Shown one piece after another: positions 59,541 to 64,000 of a stretch of 64,000 nt of DNA. The DNA comes from Tundrisphaera sp051175315 (GTDB lineage: Bacteria; Planctomycetota; Planctomycetia; Isosphaerales; Isosphaeraceae): positions 2,914,001 through 2,978,000 of the forward strand of contig NZ_CP195100.1 in the NCBI RefSeq assembly GCF_051175315.1, written 5' to 3'. The translations under genes were made by a program, and so were the position numbers. Position 1 is the first letter of the stretch; every line of letters starts with the position of its first letter. Below the pieces are notes generated by a model. That model searched no databases. It saw only the letters and a list, made by a program, of their open reading frames with translations, and was not told the origin of the DNA.

Positions 59541-59924
59541 ATGCGTGCCAACCATCGGACGGTGATTGCCCTGGCGGCGTTGGCGTTGATCGGCCCCGGT
59601 TGCCAGAATGCTGCGCGTCGCAAGGTCGTGGAGAACGAGCCGGTGCTGACCGACCCCGCCGAATCCGGGACCCTGATCGGGGACGCCTCGGTCCCGTCCA
59701 AGGTCGCGGTCGTCCCGCCCGCGTCGGTGTCGGTGGTGGACCGCCACCCCCTGCTGTCGCGCCCACGGGATTACTACGAGTCCTCGGGCAACAACAAGTT
59801 CGTCAAGACCGCCGCGGCGGCCGTGGTCGGCGTGCCGGCCGGGATCGTCGGGGAACTTCGCCAGATCGTGACCGGCACCCCGGTCGCCCGGACGACGCCC
59901 GTCGTCACGCCCACCGATTACTGA
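59541..59924 (+). CDS. Small lipoprotein of unknown function
   Basis: A 127-residue protein with a signal sequence and lipobox (ALALIGPGCQN, Cys at about 21), so it should be lipid-anchored. The mature part is unusual only for a hydrophobic C-terminal patch (VKTAAAAVVGVPAGIVGELRQI). AAGGA is 12 nt before the ATG at 59541. Its last 7 nt overlap the end of the convergent SDR gene. Family not recognised. Confidence 0.72.
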   Translation: MRANHRTVIALAALALIGPGCQNAARRKVVENEPVLTDPAESGTLIGDASVPSKVAVVPPASVSVVDRHPLLSRPRDYYESSGNNKFVKTAAAAVVGVPAGIVGELRQIVTGTPVARTTPVVTPTDY

Positions 59925-60721
59925 ACCTCGGCGGGCGGATCATCCCGGCCGGACCCGTGGGCCAGGTAGATCCGCCCGGCCAACCGGTCGTAGAGGAAGT
60001 CGGGCAAGACCCGGACCATCCGCAGGGCGGCGACCAAAGGCCAGGGGAAGTCGACCCGGCTCCTCCTGGCCGCGATCCCCCGGAGGATGATCCGGGCGGC
60101 CTGGTCCGGCCCCATCTCCAACGGCTTGGGATTGGTCTGGTCGGCGGTCATCGCCGTCCGGACGAAGCCGGGGTGGACCGTGGTCACGGCGATGCCCGCC
60201 CCGCGCAGCTCGGGCCTGAGCGATTCCAGCAGGGTCGAGAGCCCCGCCTTGGTGGCCGCATAGGCCGAGGCGCCGGGGATCCCCCGGAAGGCCGACAGGC
60301 TGCTGATCCCGACCAGGTGCCCACGCTTCCGGGCGAGCATGCCGGGCAGGACGGCCTCGATGGCGTAGGCCGGCCCGATGAAGTTGACCCGGGCCATGCG
60401 GTCGAACTCGCGGGCGGAGAAATCGTCGGCCGGGGTCTTCAGGCCGACGCCGGCGTTCATCACCAGGAGGTCGATCGGGCCGAGTTCGCCGGCGATCTTC
60501 GCCAGGGCCTCACGGATCGCGGCGGGATCGGAGGCGTCGGCCGGGGCGACGCAGGCGGTCCCGCCGGCCGCGCGGATCGACGCGGCGACCGCCTCCAGGT
60601 TCTCGGCCCGCCGCGCCGTGAGCCCGACCCGCACCCCCTGGGCCGCCAGTTGCCGGGCCAGTTCCGCCCCGATCCCGCTGGATGCCCCCGTGACCGCCGC
60701 GACCTCGCTGGAAATCCGCAT
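59918..60721 (-). CDS. Short-chain dehydrogenase/reductase (classical SDR)
   Basis: A 267-residue NAD(P)-dependent oxidoreductase with the classical SDR motifs: TGASSGIG (coenzyme glycine motif), the Asp in PADASD after strand 4, NAG in VMNAGVG, Ser in ISSLSAF and the YxxxK pair in SAYAATKAG. The Arg-Arg in LTARRAENL suggests NADP preference. The substrate cannot be assigned. GAGGGG 7 nt upstream supports the ATG at 60721 (a second ATG at 60733 exists). The 3' ends of this gene and the lipoprotein gene overlap. Confidence 0.9.
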   Translation of the reverse strand: MRISSEVAAVTGASSGIGAELARQLAAQGVRVGLTARRAENLEAVAASIRAAGGTACVAPADASDPAAIREALAKIAGELGPIDLLVMNAGVGLKTPADDFSAREFDRMARVNFIGPAYAIEAVLPGMLARKRGHLVGISSLSAFRGIPGASAYAATKAGLSTLLESLRPELRGAGIAVTTVHPGFVRTAMTADQTNPKPLEMGPDQAARIILRGIAARRSRVDFPWPLVAALRMVRVLPDFLYDRLAGRIYLAHGSGRDDPPAEVQ

Positions 60722-60842
60722 CGGGCCCCTCATGACCTCCGCATCCGTCGAAAAGACTCAACCCATTGCACAAACCGGGCCGATACCGATCTCGCGTCAT
60801 GGCCCAGCATCATGGCGGCTCGACCCCGTCGAGGACAAGCTC

Positions 60843-61667
60843 ATGCGACGAATCGGCGGCGGCAAATCCAACAGGACCGGCGACGACCCCGGCTCATCCG
60901 GCCGGGCCATCCGCCTGGCGCTCGCCCTCGGCCTGATCGGCCCGGCCGGCGTCCGGGCCGGCGACGAGGGGCCCATGCTGTCGGCCCCGGCCGGGCTGCC
61001 CGACGCGGCCCCGCTGCCCGGGCCGGCGGACGCACCGCCGATCCGACAGGGGCCGGTCCTGGCCTTGCCCGGGATCAGCACTCCCCCCCGCGGCGCCGCC
61101 CCGGCCCCGGCCGCCGACCTGATGCTGCCCGACCTGGATGCGCCGATCGGGATGAGCAACGCCCCCGCGCCGGCCCGGGCCGCCGAGCCGACGATCATCG
61201 AGACGATGCCGTTCGAGCCGGCCGCGCCGATCGACGAGCGCCCGACCACGCCCCGCTCGTCGGCCCGGGCCACTCCGACCGCCTCGACATCCGGCCCCAC
61301 CCGATCGGCCACGCCCCCGCCGCCCGCCCGCCGCCCCTGGTGGTTCGGCAACGCCCGGCCCGGGACGGCTCCCACGCCCGCCTCGGCCCCCGGCCGGGCC
61401 GCCGTCGCGTCGGGCGGGTCGATGGCCAACCCGTCCGAGCCCAAGAACGACCCGGCCGCCGATACCCTGCTGCGCCGCAAAATCGAACGCCAGGCGCGGG
61501 CGCTGGTCGGCAACCGGGCCCGGTCGCTCGAAGTCCGGGTCGTCGGCAAGCAGGTGGCCATCGAGGCGCGGGGCGTCGGCATCTTCCAGAAAAGGGCGGT
61601 GCGCCGGTCCCTGGAGTCGATGCCCTCGCTGTCGGGCCTGCGGTCGTCGGTCGTGGTGCTGGACTGA
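60843..61667 (+). CDS. Pro/Ala-rich protein with C-terminal BON-like domain
   Basis: A 274-residue exported-looking protein. A hydrophobic stretch (about 22-38, IRLALALGLIGPAGVRA) suggests a signal peptide after an unusually basic start. Residues 40-195 are low-complexity Pro/Ala/Thr. The C-terminal about 70 residues (TLLRRKIERQARALVGNRARSLEVRVVGKQVAIEARGV is spread across this part, ending in LRSSVVVLD) have the helix-strand pattern of a BON domain, which binds phospholipid or other envelope targets. Function unknown. It is divergent from the SDR gene. Confidence 0.72.
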   Translation: MRRIGGGKSNRTGDDPGSSGRAIRLALALGLIGPAGVRAGDEGPMLSAPAGLPDAAPLPGPADAPPIRQGPVLALPGISTPPRGAAPAPAADLMLPDLDAPIGMSNAPAPARAAEPTIIETMPFEPAAPIDERPTTPRSSARATPTASTSGPTRSATPPPPARRPWWFGNARPGTAPTPASAPGRAAVASGGSMANPSEPKNDPAADTLLRRKIERQARALVGNRARSLEVRVVGKQVAIEARGVGIFQKRAVRRSLESMPSLSGLRSSVVVLD

Positions 61668-61674
61668 TCCGGCA

Positions 61675-62883
61675 TCAGCGGGTCGACCGCCAGACCTCGC
61701 GGGTCCAGGCTTCCCGTAGCCGGACGTGGGCCCGGAGCGCGGCGAGCGGGTAGAGGTGCCCGCGCCAGATCACGCCCCCCCGGGCCAGGGTCAGGACCAC
61801 CGATCGGACCAGGGCGACCAGCACGGCGACCGCTCCCACGGGGAGGATCAGGCCGTAGACCCCGCCGATCCCGCTCCCCCTCTTCGTCCCGGCCAGGGCC
61901 AGGACGATGCTCGCCACCCCGATCCCGCACACGGCCCGCGTCCAGATCGGCCCGACGAACAGGCCGGCGTGGGGCGCGATCCCCAGGATCACGACCGCCG
62001 CGCCCGCCCCCAGGGCCCGGGGCAGGCTGTAGAACATCCCGGCGAAGAAGTTCTTCTCAAGGCCCCGGATCATCCCCCCCAGGCCGACCTGCCAGCGGAC
62101 CGCGACCGCACGCCGGCCCAGCACCAGCCGCGCGGCATAGCCGCCATACTTGAGCGCCCGGGCCAGCCGGATGTCGTCGTCCACCGACAGGGCCAGGTGG
62201 CGGAATCCGCCGATGGCCCGGAACGACTCGGCCCGGATCAGGTTGAACGCGCCGACGCCGGCATTGGCCCGGCTGGAGAAGTCGGCGATCTTGCCGGGCC
62301 GGGCGTGCATCGAGAACAGGAGTCCGAACATCGCCAGGAAGACCCGCTCGGCCGACGTGTCCGAGAGCACCTCGGGGATCGCGCAGACGTGGTCGGCCCG
62401 CTCGGACTCGGCGTAGGCGATCGACTTCCGCAACGCCCCGGGCGCGAAGACCACGTCGGCGTCGGTGAACAGGATCCACCGCGCGTCGGTGGCGTCGGCC
62501 CCCATCTGGAGGGCGTTGGTCTTGCCCAGCCAGCCGTCGGGCAGGTCGCGGACGTGGACCACCGTCAGGCGGTCGGACTCGGCGGCGAGCGCGTCCAGGA
62601 TCGGCCCGGTCGCGTCGGCGGAGCGGTCATCGACGGCGATCACCCGCAGGCCGGGGTAGTCCTGGACCAGCAGCGACCGGATGGCGGCCTCGATCGACCC
62701 CGCCTCGTCCCGCGCCGCCACGATCACGGCCAGCGACGGCCAGCCCCCCTCGGGCTCGCGGTCGGGCACGTCGGCCAGCTCGACCACGTCTCGGCGATGG
62801 CGTCCCAGGTGGATCAGGTGGACCAGCCAGATCAGCGAGCCGAACACGCCCAGTGCGGCGACCGTCGAGGAGAGCCATGCCAT
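61675..62883 (-). CDS. Family 2 glycosyltransferase, membrane-embedded
   Basis: A 402-residue processive-type GT2 enzyme. It has an N-terminal membrane helix (about 5-25) and a GT-A domain (about 48-265): VIVAARDEAGSIEAAIRSLL, VDDRSADATG, the DxD-type metal site in LFTDADVVFAPGAL, and the later Asp-Asp-Asp in LSVDDDIRLA. A VRWQVGLGG segment fits a QxxRW-like end, followed by C-terminal membrane helices (about 290-370). It is probably a transferase of lipid-linked or membrane glycan synthesis, in the style of GT21/HpnI or carotenoid-type GTs. Substrate not resolved. It is convergent with the BON-like gene, 7 nt apart. Confidence 0.85.
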   Translation of the reverse strand: MAWLSSTVAALGVFGSLIWLVHLIHLGRHRRDVVELADVPDREPEGGWPSLAVIVAARDEAGSIEAAIRSLLVQDYPGLRVIAVDDRSADATGPILDALAAESDRLTVVHVRDLPDGWLGKTNALQMGADATDARWILFTDADVVFAPGALRKSIAYAESERADHVCAIPEVLSDTSAERVFLAMFGLLFSMHARPGKIADFSSRANAGVGAFNLIRAESFRAIGGFRHLALSVDDDIRLARALKYGGYAARLVLGRRAVAVRWQVGLGGMIRGLEKNFFAGMFYSLPRALGAGAAVVILGIAPHAGLFVGPIWTRAVCGIGVASIVLALAGTKRGSGIGGVYGLILPVGAVAVLVALVRSVVLTLARGGVIWRGHLYPLAALRAHVRLREAWTREVWRSTR

Positions 62884-62986
62884 CGTTCGGGGGCCAAGAA
62901 TGCCGGTGGATCCATCGGGCCTCGGCGCGTCCGGGGCCGATCCCCACGATAACCGAGCCGGTCGCCGGCGCGGAGCCCGTCTCGGC

Positions 62987-63400
62987 TCAGCCGACCACCG
63001 AGACGGTGATCCGGCGGCGGTGGGGGGCCGTCCGGTGCTCGTACAGGAAGATGCCCTGCCAGGTGCCGAGGTCGCAGCGGGACCGCTCGATCGGCACCGA
63101 GATCGAGGCCTGGGTGAGGATCGATCGGACGTGGGCCGGCATGTCGTCGGGCCCCTCGGCGACGTGGCGGAACAGCGGGTCGCCGTCCGGCACGAGCCGC
63201 GAGAAGAACCGCTCCAGGTCGGACACGACGCCGGGGTCGGCGTTCTCGCAGATGATCAGCGAGGCGCTGGTGTGGTGGACGAAGACGGTGCAGAGCCCGC
63301 GGTCGACCCCCGAGCGCCGCACCACCTCGCCGACCTGATCGCTGATCTCCCAGGTCCCTCGCCCTCGGGTCCGCAACTCGAAGGTCTCGGCGTGATACAT
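62987..63400 (-). CDS. YjbQ-family (UPF0047) protein
   Basis: A 137-residue protein of the UPF0047/YjbQ family (secondary thiamine-phosphate synthase group). The family core is visible: CTVFVHHTSASLIICENADP, EGPDDMPAHVRSIL and LGTWQGIFLYEHRTAPHRRRITVSV. His residues in the HHTSA and MPAHVR segments are likely metal or catalytic ligands. Some members can phosphorylate-couple thiamine precursors in vivo, but the main role is unsure. Cytoplasmic. It is co-directional with the unknown gene upstream. Confidence 0.9.
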   Translation of the reverse strand: MYHAETFELRTRGRGTWEISDQVGEVVRRSGVDRGLCTVFVHHTSASLIICENADPGVVSDLERFFSRLVPDGDPLFRHVAEGPDDMPAHVRSILTQASISVPIERSRCDLGTWQGIFLYEHRTAPHRRRITVSVVG

Positions 63401-63485
63401 CGGCGATGCTCCGGCGCCTGGCGGGTCCCGCCCACGTGCTTTGGCGATCGGTCGGCCGCCCGGACGTCGCGAGGGCGGCCCCGGC

Positions 63486-63953
63486 TCACCTGGCCCCGGG
63501 TTCTCGCAAGGCGTCCTTGATCAGGGTCATCAGGGCCCGGGCCCGCTTCCGATCCTCGCGGGACATCCCGTCGGCGGCCATCAGCCGGCCCAGGAACCGA
63601 CGCGACTGGTCGAGGATCATCCCCATCTCGATGCTGTGGCCACGCTCCAGGGCCCAGGCTCGCAGCAGGTCTTCCATGTCGACCTGCGGGCGGAACAGCT
63701 CGATGCCGATCGGGGAGGTGGCCCCGTCGTCGGCAGACGTGATCCAGAGGTCTTCGAGACGATTTCTCACGATCTGGGCTCCTTGGCCCTGGCCTTCATG
63801 GCCGACCCAAATCCTGAGCCGCCCGGATCGACGACGACGGGCGACATCGATCCTCCAGCCGGGCACGAACCAACCCTTGGCGGCGCGTTCGACCAATCGA
63901 TGATGTTCGCGAAAACGGACCTTGGCGGAGATCCTCCTGACCGCCCCTCGCAC
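63486..63953 (-). CDS. Small protein of unknown function
   Basis: A 155-residue protein with a basic, strand-rich N-terminal part (about 1-60) and a helical C-terminal part (QVDMEDLLRAWALERG, IEMGMILDQSRRFLGRLM, ADGMSREDRKRARALMTL). It starts with a GTG at 63953; no ATG lies in the first 100 residues. No family recognised. The real reading frame is favoured over the plus-strand alternative by the coherent helices. The Shine-Dalgarno is weak, so the exact start is uncertain. Confidence 0.55.
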   Translation of the reverse strand: MRGAVRRISAKVRFREHHRLVERAAKGWFVPGWRIDVARRRRSGRLRIWVGHEGQGQGAQIVRNRLEDLWITSADDGATSPIGIELFRPQVDMEDLLRAWALERGHSIEMGMILDQSRRFLGRLMAADGMSREDRKRARALMTLIKDALREPGAR

Positions 63954-64000
63954 GTGAGCCTGTCTCGGAAGGTTATAGGGGGACCGACGAAAGTTTGCAA

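Noticed and set aside
63406..63903. A 165-codon plus-strand frame opposite the last gene
   Set aside because: Ser/Arg/Pro-rich composition with no structure; the minus-strand frame has coherent helices.

Overview
The window is a GC-rich chromosomal segment that most resembles a planctomycete of the Isosphaeraceae type (inference from content). The supporting content is a LEPR-xLL-like secretion signal on a large Ig-repeat protein, FG-GAP/ASPIC (CRTAC1-like) and TPR proteins, an HTTM protein with its MFAPNP-motif partner, ECF sigma factors, a PEP-CTERM protein, a second EF-G paralog, and MfnB, an enzyme of methanofuran-type C1 cofactor synthesis. About 47 genes are supported. I see no rRNA, tRNA, CRISPR array, insertion sequence or prophage.

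Layout. 1-6.3 kb: a nine-PAS hybrid histidine kinase broken by a one-base frameshift, then an SGNH hydrolase. 6.5-13.3 kb: a 1,608-residue repeat surface protein and a DcuC-like carrier. 13.5-24.6 kb: large secreted proteins of unknown function, a TPR protein and an FG-GAP lipoprotein flanking a small ribosome-hibernation-like protein, and a thioredoxin-fold protein with a BlaI-like operator upstream. 24.6-26.1 kb: an ECF sigma factor overlapping a membrane partner. 26.2-30.7 kb: hisH and hisA, separated by two opposite-strand genes and a perfect 30-bp inverted repeat. 30.8-36.9 kb: an EF-G paralog, a polytopic membrane protein and an AI-2E-family permease fused to a B12-binding-like fold. 37-41.8 kb: a co-directional set (sialidase-like, PEP-CTERM DUF4394, Tat-exported ferritin-like, ECF sigma factor with a membrane tail, small secreted protein). 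41.9-45.7 kb: full-length metH behind a near-consensus promoter. 46-49.2 kb: a higBA toxin-antitoxin pair, a small conserved-looking protein, a YfcE-like phosphodiesterase and an outer-membrane barrel. 49.5-50.6 kb: a second frameshifted gene. 50.9-54.4 kb: a TlpA-like thioredoxin, the HTTM pair and an isochorismatase-fold hydrolase. 54.5-64 kb: an M28 peptidase, a glycine-zipper protein, mfnB, a DEDDh exonuclease-WYL fusion, a CAP-domain lipoprotein, an SDR, a GT2 glycosyltransferase, a YjbQ-family protein and one unknown.

Functionally this is a mixed housekeeping (histidine, methionine, C1 cofactor) and envelope region rather than one pathway. Most genes are monocistronic or in pairs. Several intergenic regions carry the same promoter form, TT(G/C)CSG-N17-TA(C/T)(G/A)A(T/G), suggesting a housekeeping promoter type for this organism. 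The least explained items are the two single-base frameshifts, the inverted-repeat element next to hisA, the BlaI-like operator and the exonuclease-WYL fusion.
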